In this document: in pieces, positions 23,721 to 34,599 of the stretch
Position numbering within the stretch: position 1 is the stretch's first letter
Layout of the letters: each line of letters opens with the position of its first letter
NCBI RefSeq assembly: GCF_014898055.3
Contig: NW_023601104.1
Coordinates: forward strand, 38,628,210 to 38,692,209
Length of the DNA: 64,000 nt
Source of the DNA: Talpa occidentalis
Lineage: Eukaryota > Chordata > Mammalia > Eulipotyphla > Talpidae
Reading direction: 5' to 3'
Notes under the pieces: generated by a model
Seen by the model: only the letters and a program-made list of their open reading frames with translations
The model's database searches: none
Told to the model about the DNA's origin: nothing
Position numbers and translations under genes: made by a program

Positions 23721-24186
23721 TACTTTACAGAATAAAAGTTCATAAATGACTTCACTTGCTATAGCAAACCTCTATGGAGTCACTCCTTTCATTCATTAGC
23801 AATTAATGTTCTTTTGTGGTTCCAATATTTATTAACAGTCCTGGAGGTGGGGGAGGGGTGTCCTATACTTCCAAAATACCAACAATAATGTAAGTCAAAA
23901 TTACCTCAATTTAAAAATAAAGAATTTTTTAAATATAAAAAATTATATTTTAAAATATATACTTTATATTTTTAATGTATATTTTTAAAAGCTATCTAAC
24001 AGTATACATGCTCCTGAGTGAGCCACTTCAAAGAATTCTCTCTTAGAAAGGCATATAAGAAAAAATAAATGGTACAATAAGCAAATACCTTTCTTAAATC
24101 ATAAGACTGTTCACCTGACTCAAAGGTTGGATAACGTACTTCCCAGAAGTAGCTGTATATTACACAATACATTCAAATGTTCTCCT

Positions 24187-24467
24187 TTTTTTTTTTAAGT
24201 AATTATTTTTTTTAGGATTTATTTATTTATACAAGCACTGGGTACAGTCAGAAGCGTGGGAGGGTGAGAGAATTCACCAGAGCCAGAGCGGGGAACAGAA
24301 CAGGCAGACTGAAGAAATACACTGCTGAGGGGAGCAGCAGGCACGGCAGGAGAGGTCTGCGCACCATGTAGGACCCTCGCCGGTGGCTGGGGATCGAACT
24401 GGCGCTTCAGAGGCTGCGGGTAGCTTTGCAGCCCAGCACTCAACCACTGCACCACCAGGGGAGGCCC
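24187..24467 (-). mobile_element. tRNA-derived SINE (Rhin-1-like) with target duplication
   Basis: Reverse-complement family member ending caccaggggaggccc. It is flanked by a 14-bp direct repeat tcaaatgttctcct at 24173-24186 and 24468-24481. Confidence 0.93.
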
Positions 24468-24724
24468 TCAAATGTTCTCCTAAACCAAGCTGTGGAACAG
24501 TTTATCACTGACAGAATACACTCTCTTGAGAGTGGAACAGTTTTGATGTAGCCACTTACTCTGCAGAAAGAAAAAAAAAAAAAACTTTAAACAGCAATGC
24601 CAAGAGGTTACCTGAAGAGGTTACCCAAAGAAACAAGAGGGAAAGAAGCTGATAAAAGGGAGTCTCTGTGTCATTCCCCAGCTTCTGGCAAATATAGACC
24701 TCAATGTCATTAAAGGATCTTGAC

Positions 24725-25125
24725 AATCAGAGCTCTCATATACTGCCATGGAAGTGAAAATAGTGCAATATTTATGGCAAAATGTTCAGCTTCATCTGTT
24801 AAAGTTAAATATATACATAGCATGTGTTCCAGTCTAAAGAAGTAGATGCACATGTGAACCTTGAGAAATAAACTATATTATTGTGGTGGCATTACTCTGG
24901 GTGCCCCAAACTAGAAATAACCTAAATATCCATCTATTATAAAATGGTTAAATAAATGGTGGTTTGTTCAGAAAATGTCATAGCGTAGAGCACAAAATGG
25001 ATAAAATATAGATATATATCGCAACATGACTTTCACAAATTTACTGTGGAACAAAAGAAGACATATAAAAGTATGCATGTAATATTATTTCATTTATATA
25101 AAGCACAATGCCTACTGTTGGAGAG
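24725..25125 (+). mobile_element. Old L1M 3' region
   Basis: The phrases ccaaactagaaataacctaaa and tatccatctattataaaatgg near 24908, with acaaaagaagacatataaaa further on, are characteristic of ancient L1 3' ends. No ORF. Confidence 0.6.
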
Positions 25126-25196
25126 GAAATAAAATTACCTCTACTTTTCTAGATCCTTACCACTAGAATAATTGACACAAGACAGATTAACATGAG

Positions 25197-25451
25197 GCAA
25201 GGAGTTAAGACACAACCTATGAAGCTATCCACAGCCACTGCAGCACGAGTTCAATCCCCAGCCAGGGAGTCACCCACATGGCTCAGCAGACCTCTCCTGT
25301 CTTGCCCGCTGCTCCCCTCAGCAGTGTATTTCAGTCAATCCACCTGTTCTGTTTCCCACTCATCCCTGGTGTATCCTCTCACCCCCCCACACCTCTGGCC
25401 TGTACCACAGTTCTTGTATGCATAAATAAATAAATCATTTTTATAAAAGAA
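25197..25451 (+). mobile_element. 5'-truncated tRNA-derived SINE (Rhin-1-like)
   Basis: It lacks the gggcctccctggtgg head and starts within the tRNA-like part, then carries the whole body and an aaataaataaat tail. A 13-bp direct repeat agattaacatgag flanks it at 25184-25196 and 25452-25464, so truncation occurred at insertion. Confidence 0.92.
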
Positions 25452-25464
25452 AGATTAACATGAG

Positions 25465-26300
25465 AAAAATACCTAAATTTAATTTTATGTGCATGGAGGT
25501 ACCATTATGAATATGAGACCACCTGAATGACTTATACATCATTTTTAGGCAAAGAAGTAGTAAGTCTGTGAAAGAAAGGACAAAGAATTTTTTTTACTTT
25601 TGACTTGACAACTAATTTAGTGAGCTGAGCCGAGCTTGTTTACACAACTTCCTGTCTCTGATGCTGAGAATATCTCTCTATCTCTGTCTGCAGGGAGGCT
25701 ACCCTTCATATGACAATGTATTTACTATTTTTTACGGTAACAGAGGAGAGTCAGAGAAAAATTCAGCTTTTGGGAGGAAGGAAGGGTTAGGGAATCATTC
25801 ATTCATTCTTTTACTATTTCTTTAACTTACAATAATCAATATGCCACTTCAACATGTCCTGCGAGAGTCCCACAATACTAAATTATTAAATTGTAATAAA
25901 AATAAGAAAATAATAACATTAGGAGACAGTTACAATTAGAGAGACACAGCGGAAGATGGTAGTGATTGGGATGGAGAGTAAGGAGAGATTCTAGGGTACA
26001 AATAATATTTATTTATTGACCCTGGAGTAATTACTATAAGTTTTATTTATAATGTTTTCTAAGATGCATATTTACATATTAATCATGTTTCCAAGAATGT
26101 TTCCTTCTTATAATAAAGAAACACCTGTCTCTCCACTGATATTCACTGACTTGTAGTGTTTTTCAGAGCAACAACTAACCCAGGACAGCACTTCAGGATT
26201 AGACAAAAATAGTAAGTATTGAAATGTAAGCCCTAATTCATCTCCATTACATTATGCTTTGTTACATATTTGAGTTCCCATTTGTCTTTACAAAGTAATT
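25465..26300. other. Intergenic, no gene seen
   Basis: Unique-looking DNA leading into the presumed last intron of the next OR gene. No recognisable repeat. Confidence 0.5.
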
Positions 26301-26304
26301 CTGC

Positions 26305-26324
26305 ATCTGCTGGTCCTTTAACAG
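26305..26324 (+). promoter_or_regulatory. Putative splice acceptor of the OR coding exon
   Basis: The sequence ggtcctttaacag ends at 26324, giving an 11-nt leader to the ATG at 26336. The paralogous gene has the same leader length at 33485-33497. Confidence 0.65.
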
Positions 26325-26335
26325 CCTATAGACAC

Positions 26336-27262
26336 ATGAAAATCTCCAAAAATTCCAGCACCATCACTGGATTCATCCTCCTGGGCTTCCCTTGCCCCAG
26401 GGAAGGGCAGATCCTCCTCTTTCTCCTCTTCCTTACCGTCTACCTCCTGACCCTCATGGGCAATGGCTCCATCATCTGTGCTGTGCACCGGGATCAGAGG
26501 CTCCACACACCCATGTACATGCTGCTCGCCAACTTCTCCTTCCTGGAGATCTGGTATGTCACCTCCACTGTCCCCAACATGCTGGCCAACTTCCTCTCTG
26601 ACACCAAGGTCATCTCCTTCTCTGGCTGCTTTCTCCAATTTTACTTTTTCTTCTCCTTGGGCTCTACAGAATGCTTTTTCCTGGCTGTTATGGCATTTGA
26701 TCGATACCTTGCCATCTGCCGGCCTCTGCACTATCCAACTATTATGACTACACATCTCTGCAACAATCTTGTGATTATCTGCTGGGTACTTGGTTTCATT
26801 TGGTTTTTGGTTCCCATCATCATCATCTCTCAAATGTCCTTCTGTGGATCCAGGATTATTGACCACTTCCTGTGTGATCCAGGACCTCTATTAGCACTCA
26901 CCTGCATCAGAGCTCCCATAGTAGAGATGACTAGCTCTACCTTAAGTTCTCTGCTTTTGTTTGTTCCCTTTCTCTTCATTATGGGGTCCTATGCTCTGGT
27001 TTTAAGGGCTGTATTCAAAGTCCCTTCAGCAGCTGGACGAAGAAAGGCCTTCTCTACCTGTGGGTCTCATCTGGCTGTGGTTTCTCTTTTCTATGGCTCA
27101 GTGATGGTCATGTATGTGAGCCCAACATCTGAGCATGAAGCTGGAATGCAGAAGATAGTGACTTTGTTTTATTCTGTAGTAACTCCACTCATTAACCCTG
27201 TGATCTATAGTCTGAGAAACAAAGATATGAAAAATGCTATGAAGAAAATACTGGGAACTTAA
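26336..27262 (+). CDS. Olfactory receptor 11G-type (paralogue 1)
   Basis: A 308-residue class II odorant receptor. Landmarks: sequon NSS at 6-8, GN at 42-43, LHTPMY, TM3 Cys98, MAFDRY at 119-124, KAFSTC at 237-242 and PVIYS at 288-292. The start ATG (MKIS) is the one conserved with the copy at 33497. An upstream in-frame TTG at 26270 is not used in mammals and lies before the splice acceptor. About 500 bp of the 5' coding part is roughly 98% identical to 33541-34070, but residues around 190-212 (loop 2 to TM5) are strikingly different, reading CIRAP where the other copy has CKKVP. The gene is intact and probably functional. It differs from human OR11G2, as I remember it, mainly in that patch. 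Confidence 0.95.
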   Translation: MKISKNSSTITGFILLGFPCPREGQILLFLLFLTVYLLTLMGNGSIICAVHRDQRLHTPMYMLLANFSFLEIWYVTSTVPNMLANFLSDTKVISFSGCFLQFYFFFSLGSTECFFLAVMAFDRYLAICRPLHYPTIMTTHLCNNLVIICWVLGFIWFLVPIIIISQMSFCGSRIIDHFLCDPGPLLALTCIRAPIVEMTSSTLSSLLLFVPFLFIMGSYALVLRAVFKVPSAAGRRKAFSTCGSHLAVVSLFYGSVMVMYVSPTSEHEAGMQKIVTLFYSVVTPLINPVIYSLRNKDMKNAMKKILGT

Positions 27263-28439
27263 AATTAAAAGGCTTAGTTTAAGAGAACTCGGAGAACAAA
27301 ATCTGTTTCTGACTTCTTGGTTAAAAAAACCTGACATTACTCAGATAAGTGCTTATATTATTTTTCGACTTTATACACCATAATGTTTTTCTTATTTCCT
27401 AGAATTTATAGATAAGACTATAAGGGATCTCAACGGTACACTCCATCTCCCTGGTTTTACAAATGATACAACTATAGTTTAAAAAATGTGTTGAGTTTGT
27501 TGGGAAAATAAAATTAAAAATAAACCTGCTAACCCAGAAAACCTCTCCAAAATGATAGATTCACCTAATAATGAGAATGGCCACCTCTCTTTGCTATTGG
27601 GTTCATCCAAGTTCCTACACTCCCACAGAAACTGGAAGATAAGAGCACTATCTGCTTTGCTGATTGTATTTCAGAGACTTCCTAGGTCCTTGAAAAAACA
27701 TTCCTGGGTCATAAAGCTGGCAAGTGGATTATTTATCTTTTTGAAAGATTTGCATTGCTTTCAAACAACTTGATTGCAAGTTTTTTTAAAGTAAATGCTG
27801 TAGAAAAGAAAAGAAAGACAGAAAAGTTCCCTCCCTTATTTTTGAGGGAACAACTAAAACTCATTTTTCATTTGTACATGTCCTTACAAATTACACAAAG
27901 TGATAGCCCTAGGGCAAAATCTAATGTCTATTACCCTTTCAAACAAGAGGGTCTTTATTCTTCTTGAACATATATATTTCTGTCCTTCAGAATAGCTGTC
28001 AGGGTACTTTGAATCACAGTCAAAAGATCTTGAAATATAGGTTTAATTATCTTGAGATGAATTAAAAAGTACCATCAATACAATAGAAAAGATGTCAAGT
28101 ATATGAAAAGGGAAACAGCAAAGGCTTTTAAATATCTGAAAAACATTTTATTTTATTTTATTCAGAATTAGAGAAATATAAAGAAAATGATAGTAAATAT
28201 ATCTCTTTTCCCACAAAATCAACAAAGATCAAAGATGTTAGAAAAAGCAAATATCTCATTCTTTGCTGAAAGAGCATGTATTGGCACAACACCTGTGGAG
28301 GACATTTTGCCACTATCAAAGAGCATTCCCTTCAATTCATTATTTTCATGCATTAGTAGTATTTATTTTCATGCATTATGTTATAGAATTTTTATTTTCA
28401 CATATAAGAAAAATGTCAAGTGTTTAAGTCTATTGACTT
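27263..28439. other. Intergenic, no gene seen
   Basis: 3' flank of the OR gene and AT-rich DNA. No well-preserved repeat. Confidence 0.5.
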
Positions 28440-28870
28440 CTGTTTTTAATAGCAAAAGACTGGAGCAATCTAAAGTCTCATTAAGGACTGATCAAATAAA
28501 TCACTGTATATTCTTAGAATTAAATACTATATAACTGTTAAAAAGAAGATGTATGTGTGTAATGATATAAAACTATCCTCAAAGTATATCATTAAATGAA
28601 AATCAAGATGAAAGAAATCTGTATATGGACTACCTTTCAGTGAAGAAAGATTTTATTTATATATATATTTATATTCAGAAACAGTATATGTCTGACTCTT
28701 GAAGAAAAAAGAAACTAGTAACAGCGATTGCTTTTGGGAAAGAAAATTGGGTGCTTTGGGACAAGGAGAGATGAATATTTTCACTGTATATAACATCATA
28801 TTTTTAAAATATTCTATGAGCATATATTGCCCTTAAACACACATTAAATCATTTAATGATAACATTAAAA
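28440..28870 (+). mobile_element. Old L1M 3' region
   Basis: The text aatagcaaaagactggagcaa, aggactgatcaaataaatca and later gcttttgggaaagaaaattg corresponds to the 3' end of ancient L1 elements. No coding capacity. Confidence 0.65.
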
Positions 28871-29129
28871 AATAAATTTAAAAACTATGAAATTAGAACA
28901 AGGGAAATATTTCTTCATAATTCTTTGATACTTTGGGAAACTAGGAAGAGGGAGAACTGCTAATGGAAAATTAAAAACGAAGAAACTGACAATTTCTTCA
29001 TGTCATCTCACTCAAATTTTTTAGTTCTATTGGAACAAAATAGGATTGTCTTTCTCTTCTGAGAATTTATGAGAGTAAATAAGCTACAAGAAAAGTGACT
29101 TTTTATAATTGTTGTATCATCTTCATGGT

Positions 29130-29260
29130 CACTTACTCATTGAAATAAACACATTCAATATGTGGGGCACTGAGCTAGAAAGTGAATTGCAAACAGAAGT
29201 GAATAAGACACATTTCCTTCTCTTGTGGGGCCCATAGACCAATGGTAAATGAAGCAAGCT
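29130..29260 (+). repeat. L2 fragment
   Basis: The sequence ggggcactgagctagaaag, then gtgaataagacacatttcc, resembles the conserved L2 3' region. Confidence 0.55.
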
Positions 29261-29465
29261 GTGCTAAAATAAGGAAATTAGAAGTATTACAAATAGTATA
29301 GATAAAGCCAGGAGTATTAGGCAATGAAAACATGGAACTGTCAGAAAACAGTATATTATTCAAGGATCATCCTCTATTTACAAATATACCCACCACAGAG
29401 AATAAAAGTATTCCTAGAATATGGGACTGTAGAGTACCATAATTTCAAATTAATCACACCTATCT

Positions 29466-29600
29466 CTTTCTCTTTTTTTTTTTTGCAGTTATTTAATTTT
29501 TTATTTATTTGTTTTTCTAAACTTTAGGTTTCTGGTGTACAGTATTATAATTTGACAACTGTATATATAATACAGTCTACTTCCCCCTCAACCACCATAT
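29466..29600 (-). mobile_element. Old L1 3' end fragment
   Basis: A T-run and the phrase ttaggtttctggtgtacagt are the reverse complement of an L1 3' UTR end. It abuts plus-strand L1 coding text on the right, so a 5' inversion or two separate insertions are both possible. Confidence 0.5.
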
Positions 29601-29604
29601 CATA

Positions 29605-31365
29605 CCCAAATATCAATAAACACTCCAAGTGTAAATGGACTGAACTTGTCAATTAAAGAAACAGAATGGCTGGTTGGACAACTTCAGTTGTCTCCAGGAG
29701 GCCCATCTGAGCTCTAAAGATAAACATAGGCTCAGAGTAAAAGGATGGAAAACAATTTTAAAAACGTGGGATCCAAAAAGGTAGGAACAACCATACTTAC
29801 ATCAGGTAAAATAAACTTCCAATTAAAAAAGGTAATGGGACAGGGATGGACACTAGCTAATTATTAAGGGATCCATACACCCGGAAGATATAACACTCAT
29901 CAATATGTATGCACCAAAAGAACGAGCACCAAAATGTGTGAGACCTAAAATCAGACACTGGCCATGACACAATAGTAGTAGGGGACTTCAACACCCTACT
30001 TACATCAATGGATGAATCAACCAGAGAGAAAATCAACAATGAAATAATAGGCATTTATAGGGCACTACACCCTCAAAAGGCTGACTACACATTCTTCTCA
30101 AGTGCATATGGAACATTCGCCAGGAACGAACACGTTGGGTCACAAAACAAATGTCAATAAATTCATGAAGATTGAGATCATATCAAATATTTTCTCTAAT
30201 CAAAACAGTATTAAATTATAAATCAATCACAAAAAAAGCAGGGAAAACCTCAAAAATATGGAGACTGAACAACACACTACTGAATGACTATTGGGTTGAG
30301 GAAATCAAAGAAGAAATTAAAAAATACCTAGGAGCGAATGAAAGTCATAACCTATCAGATGTGGGAAAGCAGTACTAAGAGGAAAGTACATAGCAATATA
30401 GGCCCACATCAAGAAACAAAAAAGAGCTCAAATAATTTAACATTATACCTTAAGGAACTTTAAAGAAAGAACAAATGAACTCAAAAGCCAATAGAAAGAA
30501 CGATAAATAAAATCAAAAGCTGGTTCTTTGAGAAAAATCAAGATAGACAAACCTCTTATTTGATTCACTTTAAAAAATGGAAGAAAGTTCTGACAAATAG
30601 AATCATAAATGAAAGAGATGAAGAGGATCATAAGAATCTAATAGGTATGCCTTTATGCCCAAAAAAAGGGAAAACCTGGAAAAAATGGACAAAATCTTAA
30701 ATGCATATTTACTTTTCAAGACTGAACCAGGAGCAATAGAATATCTGAACAGGCCAATTACAAGTAAAAAAATTGAAATAGTAATCAAATGTATTCCAAA
30801 AAAAGAAAAACCCAGTACCAAATGGTTTTACTAGTAAATTCTAACAAACCTACAAATGGAATCTAGTACCTATCCTTCCCAAACTCTGCTACAATTAAGG
30901 AAAAGTGAATGCACCCAAACATATTTTGACACCAGCATTAGTAGGATATCAAAAGCACACAATAGCATCACCAAAAAAAAACTACAGGCCAATATCCCTG
31001 ATGCACATAGATGCTAAAATCCTGAACAAAATCTCAAATTCTTACACATTATTCCAGGGAATTTATTCTAGGGAGTGCAAGGATAGTTCAACATATGCTA
31101 AACAATCAATATAATTCACCATATAAAATAAAGACAAAAATCATATGATCATATCAAAGAAGGGTGCAAAGAAGCGATCTGACAAGATTCTGCATTCATA
31201 TATGATAAAAATTCATAGTAAAATGGGGATAGAAGGAATATATCTCAGCATAATAAAGGTCATATACGCCAAACCCACAGCCAGCATCATACAGAAGGGT
31301 GAGAAACTGAAAGCTTTTCCTCTAAGATAGGTTCATGACAAGGATGTCCACTCTCACCAATCATC
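29605..31365 (+). mobile_element. Old L1 ORF2, diverged
   Basis: It runs from the endonuclease start (gtaaatggactgaacttgtc near 29630) through reverse-transcriptase wording (attccagggaatttattc near 31050) to ttcatgacaaggatgtccac near 31332. Many stops, longest open piece about 70 codons. It is much older than the L1s at either end of the window. Confidence 0.85.
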
Positions 31366-31668
31366 ATTGCAGAGTGTTCTTCTCTGCTTTTCAGAGGGCA
31401 AAATTATTTACTCAACAAAAATACATGATGTCCCAAGTGTGGCTGAGTAATTTGTGATGGCCATGACACGGGATCATTTGCAAGAAGTGGTGGGGAAAGG
31501 TCAAACAACATTAGGGATCTTTGTCAGTTTTGAATCTTATGTTCAGAGAGAGGGAAACAAAAGCTCTCCAAACAAGTGAAATAAAATGATAAATCCTAGA
31601 GATGAAACTCCTTCCACAGTTGTGGCTAGAAGGACAAAAAAATGTGCTGTGCTAAAAGACCTCTATCA

Positions 31669-31947
31669 GGGCCTCCCTGGTGGTGCAAGGGGTTAAGCAC
31701 AGCACTGTGAGGCTGTCCACAGCCTCTGCAGCATGAGTTCAAACCCCGGCCAGGGAGCTACCCACATGGTGCACCAGACCTCTCCTGTCTGGCCCACTGC
31801 TCCCCTCAGCAGTGTATTTCAGTCGATCTGCCTATTCTGTTTTCTACTCTGTCTCTAGTGAATCCTCTCACCACCCCCACTTCTGGCCTGTACCCCAGAT
31901 CTTGTATGCATAAAGTAAATATAAAATCTTTAAAAATAAAAATAAAT
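31669..31947 (+). mobile_element. tRNA-derived SINE (Rhin-1-like) with target duplication
   Basis: Complete element from gggcctccctggtggtgc to a TAAA-rich tail. The 16-bp flanks aaaagacctctatcag (31654-31669) and aaaagacctccatcag (from about 31948) differ by one base. Confidence 0.93.
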
Positions 31948-32404
31948 AAAAGACCTCCATCAGGGATGAGGAAAGCTTAGAGCTCAATCCCAGATGTAGC
32001 TGGTGGAGAGGAGCTATGGAATTCCCTGCTCCGGCCTCCTTTCATCCGGGAAATATGCCTAAGAGACAGCTGCTTAAGAGTCACAGGACCCAACCACAAG
32101 CAAGAATAAAAAAGATCTATAAGAAAGCAGGACTCTCCTGAAAGGAGATTGATTCCTGATGTAAGTGCACAGTCATCTAAACCTCTATGTCTCATCACAC
32201 TTCCTATCACCACATTTCTGGAAAATCATAGGAGGCTCTGTTCCCAAAGCCCATAACTGACACAGGTAACTAGAGGCCTAGTGAGAAGTGACCTGCTGCA
32301 CAGCCACCATACACCCTGTTACTTTAATTGACTTTCACTTTCAGAGGTGCTCTGAGTGGACTTGGATTCTGATTAGATCTCACGCCATCCCAAAACAGGA
32401 TCTG
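31948..32404. other. Intergenic, no gene seen
   Basis: Unique sequence between the SINE and the putative OR11G promoter island. Confidence 0.45.
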
Positions 32405-32745
32405 GAAAAGGTTAATATTTTCTACTCTACTGGGAAGCAAAGGCAGGAAACATCAGAGTCTCCAGAGGAAGCAGGCCCCTGAGGAAGGAAGGAACTAGAA
32501 CAGAATAATCTCCTGACACTATCCACCTTTCACAAGTGGTAAGTTGATCCTCATGGAGCAGGGAAGTAGAACTCACTCCCTGGTGGCTCCGTTTATAATC
32601 CCTCCATCCTCCAGCAGGCACGGAGAGATGTTCACCTATTTCTACTGCTTCACTCCTTGATGGTTACTGCAAAGAACACCACTTCTCTCCAGGAACATCC
32701 GACCTTGTCAAAGGAACTCCAGGTTTGGACTCGCATGAAAGGAGA
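32405..32745 (+). promoter_or_regulatory. Putative OR11G promoter / 5' exon island, copy 2
   Basis: Homologous to the block at 22817-23210. Matching landmarks are gcaggcccc at about 32471, ctcctgacact near 32510, ggtaagttgatcc near 32537 and TATA-like tttataa at 32592, followed by ctccatcct. The Olf/EBF-like position reads cccctgaggaa here, weaker than in copy 1. It lies 0.75-1.1 kb upstream of the OR11G2-like coding exon, against 3.1-3.5 kb for copy 1. Promoter function is inferred from conservation and position. Confidence 0.5.
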
Positions 32746-32869
32746 TGATGCAACATTTAGAGGAGAAAGTAAATATTAAAAAGATAAATAATTTACTAAC
32801 ATACTCTAAATAAGATTCCCTTTTACTTTGCTTCTGCTATACATGAAACAGCTAATAACTACTAAGCAT

Positions 32870-33095
32870 TTCTGTGTGTCAGGTCCTAGACCCATATGTA
32901 ATATCATTTAAAGTCCTCACCCCATCAGTGGAAGTGTTACTGTGCCCATTTTACACAGAAGGAACCAGGAATCAGTTTACATAATTGACTTGAAAAGGTT
33001 TCCACAGTAAGTGAAATATGAGTTTTAATTAAACCCTAGGTTCCTTATTCCAAATCCTTTGCTCTTCTACTATAGCTGAGCTGCCTACCACTTCT
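32870..33095 (+). repeat. MIR/L2-type repeat
   Basis: The core actgtgcccattttacacag near 32940 and the flanking catatgtaatatcatttaaa and ctcttctactatagctgagc match the conserved MIR/L2 motif order. It sits inside the presumed intron of the OR11G2-like gene. Confidence 0.65.
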
Positions 33096-33461
33096 CATAA
33101 ATGGGAAAATTGTTATTATTTTCCCGGAATTTGCAAAAATAGGGCAGGTATAAAAATCTCCTGTCCAGACCAAATGAAGAAGAGAAATGTACTGTTGTTA
33201 AATAAGGCCAATTATGCTTCTACACCATTGTGCCTCCCTGGATTAGACTTGAAAAGAAAGTAAAAGAGAAAAGCAATGTCTTTCTCTCATCCTATCTATA
33301 ATAGCTCAGGCCCTAGCTATTCTACATTGGTCTGCCCTAAACTTTCCCATCAAAATTGGAGTGACAGTATAGTTTGTTTTTTTTTGGCTACCTTAATTAG
33401 TCCAGGCATCCCGTACACATAAGCACAATGTTGACGTTTCTGTACCCATATCACTTCCCCT

Positions 33462-33485
33462 CTGCCACTGATATTCTTTCAACAG
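33462..33485 (+). promoter_or_regulatory. Putative splice acceptor of the OR coding exon
   Basis: The sequence tgatattctttcaacag ends at 33485, with an 11-nt leader before the ATG at 33497. An upstream in-frame ATG at 33428 lies before this acceptor and would be removed if the site is used. Confidence 0.65.
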
Positions 33486-33496
33486 CTCAAAGACCC

Positions 33497-34432
33497 ATGA
33501 AAATCTCCAGCACGCCCAACAACTTCAGCATCATCACTGACTTCATCCTCCTGGGCTTCCCTTGCCCCAGGGAAGGGCAGATCCTCCTCTTTCTCCTCTT
33601 CCTTACCGTCTACCTCCTGACCCTCATGGGCAATGGCTCCATCATCTGTGCTGTGCACTGGGATCAGAGGCTCCACACACCCATGTACATGCTGCTCGCC
33701 AACTTCTCCTTCCTGGAGATCTGGTATGTCACCTCCACTGTCCCCAACATGCTGGCCAACTTCCTCTCTGACACCAAGGTCATCTCCTTCTCTGGCTGCT
33801 TTCTCCAATTTTACTTTTTCTTCTCCTTGGGCTCTACAGAATGCTTTTTCCTGGCTATTATGGCATTTGATCGATATCTTGCCATCTGCCGGCCTCTGCA
33901 CTATCCAACCATTATGACTACACGTCTCTGCAACAATCTTGTGGTCAGCTGCTGGGCACTTGGTTTCATTTGGTTCTTGGTTCCCATCATCATCATCTCT
34001 CAAATGTCCTTCTGTGGATCCAGGATTATTGACCACTTCCTGTGTGATCCAGGCCCTCTTCTAGCACTTACTTGCAAAAAAGTTCCTGTGATAGAACTTG
34101 TCTTCTCCACTTTAAGTCCTCTGCCCCTTGTCATTCCCTTTCTCTTCATCATGGGGTCCTATGCTCTGGTTTTAAGAGCTGTATTCAAAGTCCCTTCAGC
34201 AGCTGGACGAAGAAAGGCCTTTTCTACCTGTGGGTCTCATCTGGCTGTGGTTTCTCTTTTCTATGGCTCAGTACTGGTCATGTATGGGAGCCCAACATCT
34301 GAGCATGAAGCTGGATCGCAGAAGATTGTGACTCTATTTTATTCTGTTGTGACCCCACTCCTTAACCCTGTGATATATAGTCTTAGGAACAAAGATATGA
34401 AAAAGGCCCTGCGGAAATTTTTAGGAATGTAG
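33497..34432 (+). CDS. OR11G2: Olfactory receptor 11G2-like
   Basis: A 311-residue class II odorant receptor, beginning MKIS. Landmarks: sequon NFS at 9-11, GN at 45-46, LHTPMY at 59-64, TM3 Cys101, MAFDRY at 122-127, KAFSTC at 240-245 and PVIYS at 291-295. Residues 190-214 (CKKVPVIELVF) and the later VLVMYGSP agree with human OR11G2 as I remember it, whereas the copy at 26336 differs there. That makes this one the more likely OR11G2 orthologue. A longer reading from an ATG at 33428 would add 23 residues not shared with the paralogue. I prefer 33497 because of the splice acceptor at 33485. The gene is intact and is followed only about 170 bp later by an OR pseudogene. Confidence 0.93.
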   Translation: MKISSTPNNFSIITDFILLGFPCPREGQILLFLLFLTVYLLTLMGNGSIICAVHWDQRLHTPMYMLLANFSFLEIWYVTSTVPNMLANFLSDTKVISFSGCFLQFYFFFSLGSTECFFLAIMAFDRYLAICRPLHYPTIMTTRLCNNLVVSCWALGFIWFLVPIIIISQMSFCGSRIIDHFLCDPGPLLALTCKKVPVIELVFSTLSPLPLVIPFLFIMGSYALVLRAVFKVPSAAGRRKAFSTCGSHLAVVSLFYGSVLVMYGSPTSEHEAGSQKIVTLFYSVVTPLLNPVIYSLRNKDMKKALRKFLGM

Positions 34433-34599
34433 GAAGTGTTCATCAAAAAGGTTCTTGACAATTAGAAACCTATTTAATTTATTTTTGGTTAAAATAAAAA
34501 CTAATTTCTTCAGATAATTATTCATTCTAGTATTGACTAAAACCTAAATGTGTTTTTCTGTTGTCTGCTTCTTATCTTGATCTTTGATCAATTGTCCTG

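Noticed and set aside
26318..26866. 182-codon open frame antisense to the OR11G gene (also 33479-34036)
   Set aside because: It lies antisense to a conserved OR exon, and its openness follows from OR codon composition. It appears in both copies only because they are paralogues.
33428..33496. Longer N-terminus for the OR11G2-like receptor
   Set aside because: The extra 23 residues cross a splice acceptor and are not shared with the paralogue.
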